From Diadophis punctatus similis (Eukaryota; Chordata; Lepidosauria; Squamata; Dipsadidae), in assembly GCA_023053685.1 (NCBI GenBank), contig JALIGW010000003.1, forward strand, positions 44,586,496-44,650,495: a stretch of 64,000 nt of DNA, written 5' to 3'. The notes beneath the pieces were generated by a model that saw only the letters and a program-made list of their open reading frames with translations, had not been told where the DNA came from and ran no database searches. The position numbers and the translations under genes were made by a program. Positions 11,524-22,867 of this stretch are shown piece after piece (positions within the stretch are counted from its first letter, which is position 1; the number at the start of each line of letters is the position of its first letter).

Positions 11524-11854
11524 CAGGGGTGGGTTCCACTTACCTTCCCCACCGATTCGCATCATGACGTTTTGCGTGCGCGCATCCATTCGTGCAATTA
11601 GGCTTCCGCACATGTTCAGGAGCTGGAATCAGCCCGAAACACAGCTGAGGAGCTGATCAGCTGTGCTTCGGGCAAAGAAATAAAGGTCAGTATTAACCCG
11701 GGGGCAGGCAGGAGGGCCCTTTTTCTAGCAGCTGAATGGAAAAAAAGATGGCGGTGTGCACGGACTGGCACCGGCCAATCCAGTAATGTGACATCACCAG
11801 CGGACCGCTAACGGTTCGGGCGATCCAGTCCAAACCGGGAGGAACCCACCCCTG
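11524..11854. mobile_element. hAT-like non-autonomous element, 331 bp
   Basis: Ends are CAGGGGTGGGTTCC and GGAACCCACCCCTG, with a perfect duplication ATAGGGAT (11516-11523 and 11855-11862). The interior matches 56396-56718 along its length, including CCCGAAACACAGCTGAGGAG. AAGATGGCGG lies at 11745-11754. Confidence 0.9.
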
Positions 11855-12083
11855 ATAGGGATGCAATGGAAATTCTCTATTAGCAAATGTTTAGGGGATC
11901 TGATGCTAATAGTGTAGAATTAACAAATATTGAGAATGCAGTTTGATTGTTAAACAGATACATTTCAGTTAGCAATGGAAATTAAAAACATTGTTCATAA
12001 ACAAGCAAACTGGCCTGAGATAAGTATAGATATGGTACATGAATTTAATTTAATTATTCTAGGATCTGCCTGCATTCTTAAAC

Positions 12084-12284
12084 GTGCTAGATGGTCTAGT
12101 GGTTAAAGTGGGAGACTATGAGTTCAAGTCCTGCCTTAGCCAGTCAATCTCTCTCAACCCAACCCACCTCACAGGGTTGTTGTTGTTGTAGGGAGAATAG
12201 GAGGAGGAAAGTGTATTGGATATGCTCACTGCTTTGAATTATTTGTAAAAATAATAAAGGCAGGATACAAATAAATAATAATTG
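12084..12284 (+). mobile_element. tRNA-derived SINE
   Basis: The head reads GATGGTCTAGTGGTTAAAG (box A-like), followed by GAGTTCAAGTCCTGCC (box B-like GTTCAAGTCC). The body contains CACCTCACAGGGTTG, a short GTT repeat and a tail in AAATAAATAATAA. The tRNA-like head is intact enough to recognise; the parent tRNA is not assigned. Confidence 0.75.
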
Positions 12285-13730
12285 TTAGGTCCTTGGGACT
12301 TGAATTATTAGGCTTTTACCAGTCTTAGACTCTGAATTTAATTGTAGAATACCAATGGACTTGCACCCCAAGCACCTATTACTACTGGTGCTATTTTCCT
12401 TTCGCCACAGTTGTTCTACTACAAAATATAAATATAGGCAAATAGAAATAGAACAATGGTGACAAAAGAAAGCAAATGTAGTGCCAATAGTAATAGTTCC
12501 CTTAGGTGCAATCCCAAAACATCTGGAGCACTACTTGAACACTGTCAGCATTGACAATATCACCCTCAGTCGCTTGTAAAAGGCAGCTTTACTTGGAACA
12601 GTTTACTTTATGTGAGGATACCTTTAACATCATCAAGCAACATCTGTCTATCCCAGATCCTTGGGAAGGACTTGATGGGTGGATAAAAATGCCAAATCCA
12701 GTCTAAACATCTGACTGACTTTGCGACTCACTAACCGTAATAATGATTTATCTGGCCTGAGAAAGTCACAGACATGGTAAATGGATTTAATGTTATGCTA
12801 ACTGGAATGGTCCCCAGAAAAAAAATAAAAAAAAAGTAAATAGCTGTTTCAAATGTATTCTTATTGCAGCTAAATTATCTCAGATTGATATTAACTGAAT
12901 CAATCTGTGCAAGGTGAAAGGATTCACATATTTTAGGAAGAGAAAACATGCAAGTTAGAAAAAGATTGTTTTCCTGTGGAGAGCTTTGGACTATCATTTA
13001 GGCCTACAGTGGAAGAAAATAAATGCTACGTTATCCAATATCTGTGATGTTGTGTTGGTTTTAACGATGAATGTTGTAATCTTAGCTCCTGAACTCTGAT
13101 GTACCCAGAAACAGGTGCATTGTATACAGGTGTTGTGCAAGCTCACCACCTCCTTCAGGCACCTGCAATCATTTCACAGGTGTATCTGTTGGAAAAGTAC
13201 CTGGCACACTATCTAGGGCAGTCTTTCAAACCGTGCCAAAAGCTTGTATTACTCTTCCACTTGGGAGATCCCCATTGGTGTTGTTTGCCATTATGTCACT
13301 TGTCTTTATTCCCATCCTCACGAAGATGTTCGTGATCAAAATAATTGGGTCAAAAAAAATTGCACTTTGGCAACCCCAGATCAATGTCATGATTTACCGC
13401 ATGCCCTTAGTTCACCCAGCTTTTACAGATTGAGGCAATATATAGATCATTATGCCATGGAGGCACTGTCACACATTTTGTACTCAACCATGTTTTAAAT
13501 CATGGCCTACCAAAAACTATAATTATCTGGGTTTATGAAGCAAATGGTTGTATTTGCACATGATGGTAAGTCATAAAGAGGTTTCTTTGTTTTTGGCTTA
13601 ATGTATTTGGCAACCCTACCATCTTTTCAAAGAATGGATATAGAAAGAGATTTACTCTACTTTGTAACCTGTCTCTCTTTCAGAAATGTTTAACACAAAG
13701 TTTTATACCTCTATCCTACCATACAGGTCC
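12285..13730. other. Unassigned DNA
   Basis: No gene or clear repeat recognised. Short plus-strand frames at 13099-13498 overlap each other in different frames and show no domain. Confidence 0.5.
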
Positions 13731-13733
13731 TCC

Positions 13734-14164
13734 AGTACTGAGTTTCACTTACCTTTGCTACCGGTTCGGAACTGTGAACGCACACGCGCACTCACTTCAC
13801 TTGTGCGTGGCGTTTCTGCACTTCTGCGCATGCACAGAACCTTCTGTGCAGACACCCATAATGCAATGCCTCCCCCTGCGCATGTGTGCACAACCCCCCA
13901 CACTTTCCCCTCTCCACGCATGCGCACAAGCCTCATTGAAGCCTCTGGACCCGTTGGGCTGTTTTTCAGCTTTCCCAGGCTCTGGAGGCTTTCCTGAAGC
14001 CTGGGGAGGGTGAAAACGCCCTCCCCCGTCCTCCAGAAGGCTGAAAATCAGCTGGCCAGCGCACACATGTGCGCTGGAGCTGACATAGGGCAACGCCTCG
14101 TGTGCCCTCAGATATGGCTCCGCATGCCACCTGTGGCAAGCGTGCCATAGGTTCACCATCACGG
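13734..14164. mobile_element. Chimeric hAT-like element
   Basis: The left 110 bp (CAGTACTGAGTTTCACTTACC...ACCGGTTCGG) belong to the CAGNGGTGGG family. From about 13845 onward the sequence follows the element at 36051-36524, including CACCCATAATGCAATGCC and AGCTGGCCAGCGC, and ends GGTTCACCATCACGG. The flanks (AGGTCCTC and TGATAGAC) do not match, as expected if two insertions recombined. Confidence 0.7.
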
Positions 14165-14205
14165 TGATAGACCATCATCTGAAAATTTAATCAGACACAA
14201 ATTCC

Positions 14206-14429
14206 CCTATGATACAATGGATAATGTGTCATTCTAGAACTGGAAAGCCATGAATTCTAGTCCTGCCTTAGTCACAAAGCCAACTGGGTGACCTTGGACC
14301 AGTCACTTTCTCAGCTCATGGAAAGAGGCAATGTCAAATCACTTCCGAAAATCCTTGCCAAGAAACTTGCAGGGACTAATTCAGGCAGTAGCAGGTTATC
14401 AATACTGATTCGAAGATGCTAAAAAAAAA
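14206..14429 (+). mobile_element. tRNA-derived SINE with A-tail
   Basis: The head ATGATACAATGGATAATG and GAATTCTAGTCCTGCC are box A- and box B-like. The body has AACTGGGTGACCTTGGACCA and TCACTTTCTC, and the copy ends in an A-run at 14421-14429. A related SINE is split at 34945-35465. Confidence 0.72.
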
Positions 14430-15261
14430 GTATGCATGGGATTCCTAGAACACTTCATTCCTAGAATAGTATACAAGTTATTGATCAAAATCTATGTAAA
14501 CTGCCAGTCTTGCTTCATGTATTTACCTAGCAGTAAACTTAACTGAATTTAGAGATTATTTCTGACTATACACATTTGTCCTATAAAACATATTGTACTA
14601 TAATAAATAAATTTCAACCATCTGTGTGGCAGTTTTTAGTTTTTAATTATAAACACAAATAATCTTGCAAAGAAGTATTACTAGATCAACTCAAATGTGT
14701 AAAAAAAAATCCCATAAAAACAGGGAGGAAATTTCCAGTCTCTACTTAATTAGGTTTGTCATTGCCTTTGTCCACGTGCTGTGTTAGCTATTGTTTAAAT
14801 ATGGTTTGTTGACACATCCATAATTGCTAGGTTCCCACAACAGGTTAAGTCATAACCAACATGGTATTGGCTGGCTTCATGCCACACACTAATATAAAAT
14901 CAAACAACTACATTATGGCTTAGAACAATATGTGAACCTACATAATATTATCTCAATTACTTGCTAAAGCATGGAAAATACATTGCTAGCCTTCTGGTTG
15001 ATGACATTGCCAGTTTCAGCCTAAAAAGATTCCCAAGCTCCAATTTCACTGGAGTTTTGGCTTGGCAAGCAAAATTTGTCATAACTTGCCTGACCTGATG
15101 CCCACAGGAAACTAGTAGAAGCCATGATGATGTCCCACGAACATCATGATGTCATTGCTCAAGTGATGCAAAATAATTCCTGTCATTGGTGCCATAACAC
15201 AGATGATATATAATATGTAATATGTATCGTGATGTCATGTCATCTATGATGCTATCACTAT
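14430..15261. other. Unassigned DNA with a possible old repeat
   Basis: The region near 14790-14940 (ATGGTTTGTTGACACATCC, ACATTATGGCTTAGAAC) resembles 9785-9870 and looks like an old dispersed repeat. Nothing else is recognised. Confidence 0.4.
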
Positions 15262-15462
15262 ACGCCATCACTCTGCTAAACAAATAATTCCCTCACCACT
15301 GTCAAACAATTCACTAAGGCTGCATTACTATTACTATTAGTCTTCTCATCGTTCCTATCATCCATCTCCTCCCACTTATGACTGCAGGACTGTAACTTGT
15401 TGCTTGTATCCTTACGATTTATATTAATATTGATTGTTTCCTGATTGCTTATTGTACCCTAT
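15262..15462 (+). mobile_element. CR1-like LINE 3' region, upstream half (interrupted)
   Basis: It matches the reverse complement of 45441-45775, starting with CGCCATCACTCTGCTAAAC and running to GATTGCTTATTGTACC. At that point an L2-like LINE interrupts it. The same element resumes at 17559. The duplicated CCTAT (15458-15462 and 17559-17563) marks the insertion. Confidence 0.82.
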
Positions 15463-17558
15463 TTTATTTATTTTATTTATTTATTTTATTCCTTCTTATA
15501 AGCCGCCCAACTCCCGAGGGACTCAGGGCGGCGTACAACATGTAAGAGGAACAATCAATAAAAAGAAACATAATACTGATTTAAAAACAATCATAAAAAA
15601 TTTAAAAGACCTTATCATCATTCATACGTGGGCATAATTGATCTTATTTTAGCCCGCCTGCTTGAAAAGCCATGTTTTCACGGCTTTGCGGAAGGCCAGC
15701 AGGGTGGGGATAGTTCGGATCTCTGGTGGTAGTTGGTTCCAAAGAGAGGGAGCTCCCACAGAGAAAGCTCTCCCCAGCGGTCTCGCCAACCGGCATTGCT
15801 TGGTTGACGGGACCTGGAGGAGACCAACTCTGTGGGACCTAACCGGTCGTAGGGAGGTATGTGGCAGGATGCGGTCCCGCAAGTAGCCTGGTCCTGAGCT
15901 ACTTGCGGTCATAACCAACACCTTAAATTGCAACTGGAGGCTAATGGGCAGCCAATGCAGCTGGCGGAAAAGAGGTGTCACGTGGGTGTATCTTGTACAC
16001 CCACCACGGCTCACGCAGCTGCATTTTGCACCAATTGCAGTCTCCGGATACTCTTCACGGATAGCCCCATGTAGAGCACATTACAGTAATCCAGCTGGGA
16101 GGTGATGAGGGCATGAGTGACCATGAGCAGAGCCTCCCTCTCCAAGTAGGGCCGCAATTGGTGCACTAGGCAAACCTGTGCAAAGGTCCCCCTAGCCACA
16201 ACTGTAAGATGTTGATCCAATTTAAGCTGTGGATCAAGGAGGACACCCAAATTGCGGACACGTTCCGAGGGAGTTAATTTCTCTCCCACGAGAACCAAGG
16301 AGGGACGATCGACGTAGTCCTTGGGAGGCAATATCCACAGCCACTCGGTCTTGTCAGGTTTGAGTTTGAGCCTGTTTCTACCCATCCAGACCCTAACATC
16401 GTCCAGGCACCGGCACATCACATCCACTGCTTTCCTGAACTGAGACGGGGTGGAGATGTATAACTGAGTGTCATCAGCATATTGCGGATGATCTCACCCA
16501 GAGGTTTCATGTAGATGTTAAACAGGATGGGTGAGAGAACCAAGCCCTGAGGCACCCCACAAATCAGGGGCCTAGGGGTCGACCTCTGTCCCCCTGCCAA
16601 CACTGACTGCGTCCTATCGGAGAGGTAGGAGGAGAACCACCGTAATACGGTGCCGCTCACTCCCACCTCACCGAGACGATGCAGAAGGATACCATGGTCA
16701 ATGGTATAGAAAGCTGCTGAGAAGTCAAGAAGCACCAAGATGGAGGAATGACCTCCATCCCGGGCTCGCCAGAGGTCATCCATCAAGGTGACCAAAGCAG
16801 TCTCCATGCTGTAACCTGGCCTGAAACCCGATTGAAAGGGATCCAGATAATCAGTATCATCCAATAACCGCAGGAGCTGGAGCGCCACCACTTTCTCCAC
16901 AACCTTACCCACAAAGGGTAGGTTGGAGACTGGATGAAAGTTTTTTAAATCTGCCAGGTCCAGGGAAGGCTTCTTGAGGAGGGGCCTCACCACCGCAACT
17001 TTTAAGGGCTGCGGGACGGACCCCTCTCTCAAAGAAGCATTGACCAACACCTGGAGCCAGCCGCGTGTGACCTCCCTACTGGCCAAAACCAGCCAGGAGG
17101 GGCATGGGTCCAACAAACAAGTGGAGGAGCTCATCGCTCCTATGGCCTTGTCTAAATCATCAGGAGTCACCGGTTCAAACTCATCCCATATAACAGAACT
17201 AGGACCTGTCCCTGTCACCTGTACAGGTCACCTGTGGCCTGTACTGCCCAATTGGAGTCCAGATCTGAGCGACTTTATCTGCCAGAAACTGAACAAATTC
17301 CTCAGCTCTACCCTGCAAGGGCTCCTCGACTCCCCCCGTTGTCAGGAGGGAACGAGTGACCATAAACAGGGCGGCTGGGCTTGAATTGGCGGATGCGATA
17401 AGAGCGGAAAAATGTGAGCGTTTTGCCGCCCTTATGGCCACTAGATAAATCCTAATAAAGGTTCTTAGAAGTGTTCGATCAGATTCAGCTTTACTGGACC
17501 TCCAGCGTCGCTCTAGACGTCTTTTATGGTGTTTCATCTCCCGGAGCTCCTCAGTAAA
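15463..17558 (-). mobile_element. L2-like LINE, 5'-truncated, about 2.1 kb
   Basis: On the plus strand it opens with TTTATTTATTTTATT (complement of the tail) and AAGCCGCCCAACTCCCGAGG. The minus strand encodes most of a reverse transcriptase followed by a conserved C-terminal region. It is inserted in the opposite orientation inside a CR1-like 3' end, with CCTAT duplicated on both sides. ORF1 and the endonuclease are missing, so it could not be autonomous. A shorter copy of the same family is at 38838-39240. Confidence 0.88.
15649..17537 (-). pseudogene. L2-like reverse transcriptase ORF, frameshifted
   Basis: The minus strand reads KHHKRRLERRWRSSKAESDR near 17500, then the thumb/finger motifs RPLLKKPSLDLADLKNFHP and SNLPFVGKVVEKVV, the palm motif LLDFSAAF and then GVPQGLVLSPILF. 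The YADD catalytic box is encoded at 16470-16481, but in a different frame from the upstream palm: the frame is broken just before it. Downstream come LKPDKTEWLW, LDYCNVLYMGL and, near 15700-15980, RQLHWLPISLQLQFKV and SLWNQLPPEIR. At least two breaks separate the three open stretches (16418-17218, 16011-16427, 15649-16014). The family assignment (L2 side of the CR1 group) rests on these motifs. Confidence 0.88.
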
Positions 17559-17705
17559 CCTATGACAATCATTAAGTGTTGTACCTTATGATTCTTGACG
17601 AATGTATCTTATCTTTTTATGTACCTTGACAGCATATGCACCATAGACAAATTCCTTGTGTGTCCAATCACACTTGGCCAATAAAGAATTCTATTCTATT
17701 CTATT
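17559..17705 (+). mobile_element. CR1-like LINE 3' end, downstream half with ATTCT tail
   Basis: It continues from 15462: ATCATTAAGTGTTGTACC, then CCTTGTGTGTCCAATCACAC, TTGGCCAATAAAG and a tail of three ATTCT units ending near 17705. The R4-like LINE begins immediately after on the other strand. Confidence 0.82.
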
Positions 17706-19440
17706 TCCACCATTCAATTTTGTCTTTAGCAGTTTTCTCATTCTTTGGATGTATTCTTTACTAATCACATTTTTAACATGCCCATGCTTGATGTTATCCA
17801 ATTGTAAAATGTCCTGATATTTGTAGCCTTTATCCATTTGGCATTTTAATTCCATTGAGTTTGTGATTCCTCCCCCCACCCTTTATTGCTACTCTAGCAT
17901 ATTTCTCTAGGCTAAATTCCATTGCTATATCTGGGCTAAAAAAATTTACAGTGCTTGTCAACGACTGGATTCTGATTTTTCATAAAGTTTCAGATTATCC
18001 ATATAAATTAAATGTCAGGTTTACTAGCTTTGTTTTGCAGATTGAAAGCTAAGGTTTGTTTCAGAGGTGGATTCGGACCGGTTTGGACCAGTTCGCCAGA
18101 ATCGTTAGCAAGCCGCTGGTGATGTCATGATGACATCACGGAACCGGTTCTGTTGGTGCCGGTCCGTGGACGCCTCCATCTTTTGGGGGGATATTTTTTG
18201 CGGGATATTTTTTCTGGGTTTTTTTTTTCTGCACATGCACAGAAGCCGAGTTTCCGGCACTGCACATGCGTTGCCATCTTGTTTTTGGCTCTTTTTTTGA
18301 ATTTTTTTTAAAAAAATGGCACTGCATGGGCGCACGCGCAAAGCGCGTGCACAGCCACGCAGCACGGGAGGAAGCGAACCGGCAGCGAGGTAAGTTAGAA
18401 TCCACCCCTGGTTTGTTTTCTTCAGAATCACTGAAAGGCAATAAGGGTGATAAAGATGCCTCTCCTAATGTTGACAAGCCCATGATTTTCATTTCCAACC
18501 ACCAATTCTGCCTTCCACTGCCTCATTATTATTTTTATAAACACTGTAATGTTTTTATTGAAACCAATTGTTTCCAAACATTTGATGATCCAACTATGTG
18601 GTAATAAATCAAATGCCTTTTTATAATCAATCATATAAGCAATATGTAAATTGGGTTTCACCTTTTGCAGATCTCCAATTTTAGCAATCAGAAGTTGATG
18701 TTTTGTACCTATGCTTTTTCTTTTATATTCTTTCTGTTCTACTAGAAGGATGCTATTTTTTTCTAATAATCTTGGATGTTGTCGGCTATTATACCTGTGA
18801 GTAATGTAAACATTGTAGGCAAGCATGTTATTGGCCTATAGTTTCCTGGCGTTATCTCTTTTGTTGGGTCTTTTTGAATCAGATACGTTTTGCAGTTATT
18901 AGCCAGTTGCTGAAGTTTCTCTTATGTAATATGTCATTAAGCTGAAATTTCTCTTATGCAATACATCATTAAGCTGTTTAGCTATAATGGATATAAGCTA
19001 ATCATATATTTGAGCCAAAAATAATGCAATTGATCATATCCAGGAAATATCGTTTGTAATCTTTTTCACTTAATGTTGTTATTATTGCTCTGTGAACCCT
19101 TTGAAGTCAGCTGTCTTTTTCAAGATATGTTGAATGGTGTAAGAACATGGGTACAGGCAAACAATTGTCCATATTTTTGTTAGTGTTACCTACTGTGGTA
19201 AACAAATCTGCAAACTTCTGTCCTACAGAATATAATGAAGAAGTGTTAAGCCAATCCTAATTTTTGTAGTTATAAAGTCAAGGATTTTTCTGAGAATTGG
19301 CCTGCATGGAATACCTATCTTTTCCGTGTTGAAGTCTCTTTTGTAGTTCTTTTTCTTTAAGAAATAATAAACAAGCAAAGTAATTGTTGAGATCACACAT
19401 TCAGTGAATGGCTGATAGGAGAAGCTGATAGTGCCTAATC
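17706..19440 (-). pseudogene. R4/Dong-like (Rex6-type) LINE fragment, split by a hAT-like element
   Basis: The minus strand encodes NYRPITCLPTMFTLLTGIIA and KNSILLVEQKEYKRKSIGTK (about 18730-18870), then MIDYKKAFDLLPHSWI and LVNIRRGIF (about 18440-18640). These are fingers and palm motifs of reverse transcriptases in the R4/Rex6 group. After the hAT-like insertion at 18062-18410 it resumes downstream with KYQDILQLDNIKHGHVKNVI and YIQRMRKLLKTKLNGGN (17706-17880). The region above 18870 continues in fragments, with stops and frame breaks, to about 19440. The catalytic box lies in the disrupted part and is not seen. The clade is inferred from motif memory. Confidence 0.75.
18062..18410. mobile_element. 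hAT-like non-autonomous element, 349 bp, inside the R4-like LINE
   Basis: Ends are CAGAGGTGGATTC and GAATCCACCCCTG, with a perfect duplication GTTTGTTT (18054-18061 and 18411-18418). The interior has TGACATCACGGAACCGG, a CCATCTTTT block and two GCGCACGCGC-like stretches. It is oriented oppositely to 5548-5858 and clearly post-dates the LINE. Confidence 0.9.
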
Positions 19441-20682
19441 TCCAAGTCTGTGCGCAAACCATAAGCTGTACAATTCCAACTTGTCAGCAAAATCCAGGCA
19501 TCTTTATAATTACCAGTTATGTCTGCCTTTCTGTCTGGTCCCATCTAAGTATATTGGGCTACACTGTTCAGCTTTCCCAGATTGGCTTTTGGCTCAAACA
19601 TAATTGGTTTACTTGGTTTTGGCTTATCAAGCTATATAAATCTCACTGTTCTGTTTGTAAACTACAGGCTGCAGCTTAGCATGTTGTGCAAACCAACACA
19701 GTTATTTATTCAGCATATAATAATTTTAAAAATCATAGTTCAATATTGTAACAGACACTTCTAGTAAAACAAGATCCAGAGGTTGCCATTAGTACAGAAG
19801 ACACACAGCTCTTACCTTTTCCCTTGTAAGGAACCTCAAGAGGAATATTTGGTTACATTCCTAGATAAATAATGGTTACCCTCCCTTGAAGTTAGTTAGT
19901 TAGTCAGAAAGGAACTTGCTAGAGGCTTTTTGTCTTGGAATCTTCCTGGAAGATTTGTAAGAAGGATGGTAGAGTCTATTCCAGGTGAATTAAATGAGAC
20001 TATTCCTGGATTTGGGGGGGGGGGATCACCTGCAGATTTCTCGTATCAAATTATCTTCTTTACCCCTCCCCAAGATTGTGTCTTGGGGAGGGGTAATCTG
20101 GTAACATATTGTGGATGGCCTGGACCTCTGCAAATCGACTATCAGCTGTGGATCTTAAACTGCCATTTTAAAAAGGACAATGGAGAAGGTATTTGCCTTC
20201 TTTTAGCCTTTCCTAGTTTGTAGCAGGACAGAAAAAGAAATGCCAGTAAAATCAGTTTCTTCATCCTTACCAGTATAATGCATAAAACTAACCATTATCA
20301 CTATAAACTTGGATATACACCTTGCTTGAAACTAAGTTACAAATATTTATAAGTCAATAGGCATAGATCCAATCTGTGTATTCCATATTTTGCACTGCTC
20401 CAGAGGACAGAAATAAGTGGGATGATCCTGTGTCCTACTTTATAGAAGACGTTTCTCTGTTTGAAAGACAGTTCACCCAATACATGTTTAAAATAAAGAA
20501 CAATATGAAAGAACAGCTTTGAAGTTGCTTATTAGCAACATTAGCAACTGGATAAAGTCTAGAATCATGTACGAGAGATGGGCAGCTATATAAATCAATG
20601 AAATAAATAAAGCAAAAAAAAAAACCTAATAAAGCTAACACAGGTCACTATAGTCTATTCTCATGGTATAGTATATTGTTTG
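19441..20682. other. Unassigned DNA
   Basis: No gene found. It contains a perfect 16-bp hairpin at 20060-20096 (listed separately). Confidence 0.5.
20060..20096. repeat. Perfect 16-bp hairpin with 5-nt loop
   Basis: TTACCCCTCCCCAAGA (20060-20075), loop TTGTG, then TCTTGGGGAGGGGTAA (20081-20096), its exact reverse complement. It is not part of any repeat I recognise here. Confidence 0.85.
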
Positions 20683-21280
20683 CTTATTTATTTATTTATT
20701 TATTAATAAATAAAAATTTATTTATTTATTTATTTATTTAATTATTTAATTTTGTCAACACTTGTACAAGATAACAGGTATGATATAAACATAAACAAAA
20801 GTAAAATATGTATAGGTAAATTTAGACAATAGGACAGAAGGACAGGGACGATAGGCACGATGGTGCGCTTATGCATGCCCCTTACAGACCTCTTAGGAAT
20901 GAGGTGAGGTCAACTGTAGACAGTCTAAGGTTAAAGTTTTTGGGGTTTGGGGAAGAAACCACAGAGTCAGATAGTGCATTCCAGGCATTGATCACTCTGT
21001 TGCTGAAGTCGTATTTTCTGCAGTCGAGTTTCGAGCGGTTTACACTGAGTTTGAATCTAGTGTGTGCTCATGTATTGTTGCGGTTTAAGCTGAAGTATTC
21101 ATTGACAGGTAGGACATTGTGGCAGATGATTTTATGAACTACATTTAGATCAGATCGAAGGCAACGTAGCTCTAAGTTGTCTAAGCCTAAAATTTCAAGT
21201 CTGGTGGAATAAGGAATTCTGTTGTGAGCAGAGGAGTGGAGGAATCTTCTTGTGAAGTATTTCTGGACTCTCTCAATTGT
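20683..21280 (-). mobile_element. CR1/L2-group LINE, 3' end
   Basis: It opens with a long (TTTA)n stretch at about 20683-20755. The minus strand then encodes a close relative of the 10597 copy (LEILGLDNLELRCLRSDLN, KYDFSNRVINAWNALSD) and extends a little further 5' (VQKYFTRRFLHSS). It is 5'-truncated and carries stops. Confidence 0.82.
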
Positions 21281-22403
21281 ATTTTATATTGTACCCCAAT
21301 TTAAATTGTAGGAAGTCCAATATTTGCATCTATGTATATTCTGTACACTGGCACATATTTTATGCATGTATCTGTCCACCTTGGTGTTGCCAGTCACTTG
21401 ATAGCAAGAATCAACCAGGTACATTTTATTTCTTTTCATCTTTCTTAGCTGTTGACTCTATATATTATGTTGAAATATCTCATGATGTATCTTAAACCTT
21501 TGGGGCTTGCATTGAGAGTACAAAACAAAACAAAATGAATAAATAATAGTATATAGTTGCTGTAATCTCACAGTGCTCTTCTGTAGGCTAAATTAAACAA
21601 TCAGGGAGGGGAAAATGCATAGAACCATGTGGTGGACAGGGAAGACATATGACAACTAAAATCATCTCTATTATGCTTTGGATTCATGTGATTGTGCAAG
21701 CCAATTCTGATGAAACTGACAAGCTGGAAAAAGTGGTCAATACAGCTCAGCACCTCCTTATACAATACAGCTCACCAATTGACCTTTCATTATAAACAGC
21801 CATCTTAGTTCAGATAATTTCTAGTGATTTTCAGAGGTCACTGGGAGGCTAACAGGTCATGGTTAAACAGATTTCTGTTGTAGCACCTTAAATCATGTTC
21901 AGGTTAATTATTTTTGAACTTGCCCCAAGAGTTGAGTTATTGCTTCCCAAAGGGGTGAAAAGGAAAACTTGGAATTCTACAGCTAGAGAGAAGTAACACA
22001 CTGGGCACGAGTTAGACACAAATGTGAAAGACACAATTCATTATGTGTTCAGAATACCCAGGTTCTGCTTGATGGTTTGCAAGCAAGAATAGTGGACACA
22101 TGGGGGATAAACAGAAAGAATTATTAGAAGACATTGGATTTGCAGGAATAGATTATGGATATGTGTTTATTCATCTGTCAATATTCAAATTTTTGTTTTT
22201 CCTCAGGAGCTTAGGGTTTGTTTGCTTTTACAACAGAGCAAAGAAGAATTTCGGGTAACGTACCAATTTTTGTGGAGCTTGTTTATCAGACATTGTCTCA
22301 AGTTACGTAATTTTTTTCTATGAACTGCTGTAATAAAAAAACAATCATTTAAAAAATTGTCTTGGTTCTTTTCTAAATTTAATGGAAACCATATGTAAGA
22401 GAA
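21281..22403. other. Unassigned DNA
   Basis: No gene or clear repeat recognised. Confidence 0.5.
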
Positions 22404-22411
22404 TCACAGAG

Positions 22412-22546
22412 CAGGGGTCTCCAACCTTGGCAACTTTAAGACTTGTAGACTTCAACTTTCAGAGTTCCTCAGCCAGCTTTGCTGGCTGAGGAACTCTAGG
22501 TGTTGAAGTCCACAAGTCTTAAAGTTGCCAAGGTTGGAGACCCCTG
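22412..22546. mobile_element. 135-bp hairpin hAT-like MITE, second copy
   Basis: Same family and exact length as 7018-7152, with ends CAGGGGTCTCC and GGAGACCCCTG. Flanks are TCACAGAG (22404-22411) and TCATAGAG (22547-22554), one mismatch. The arms meet at the same AGCCAGCTTTGCTGGCT centre. Confidence 0.92.
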
Positions 22547-22810
22547 TCATAGAGTATTTGAGCCCCTCTTTTTTAATTCTGCTTTAAAACTTTTGGGAAT
22601 ATGTGCTCCATCTGAGGCTCTGTGTAGCATGTGGCCTCTAGAAGATTAAGCATCTCAAAACTATTCTCAGATTGCCATTTTTCAATGTGACATAAAGGAA
22701 AAGCTTTTATGTTAGGGCTAGTTAGGCCTAGTCAGAAGCATCCACAGAAATGGTTTCAAAATGGCAGGTGCAATCAGGTGTAAACAAAGCCCACAGCATA
22801 TGTATATATG

Positions 22811-22812
<2 letters not shown>

Positions 22813-22866
<54 letters not shown>
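22813..22866. repeat. (TG)n microsatellite, 27 units
   Basis: An uninterrupted TG run of 54 bp. Cysteine/valine and histidine/threonine frames over it are artefacts. Confidence 0.97.

Positions 22867-22867
<1 letters not shown>

Noticed and set aside
12084..12140. Possible genuine tRNA gene
   Set aside because: Only box A- and B-like stretches are present, without a foldable cloverleaf, and the 3' part is SINE body.
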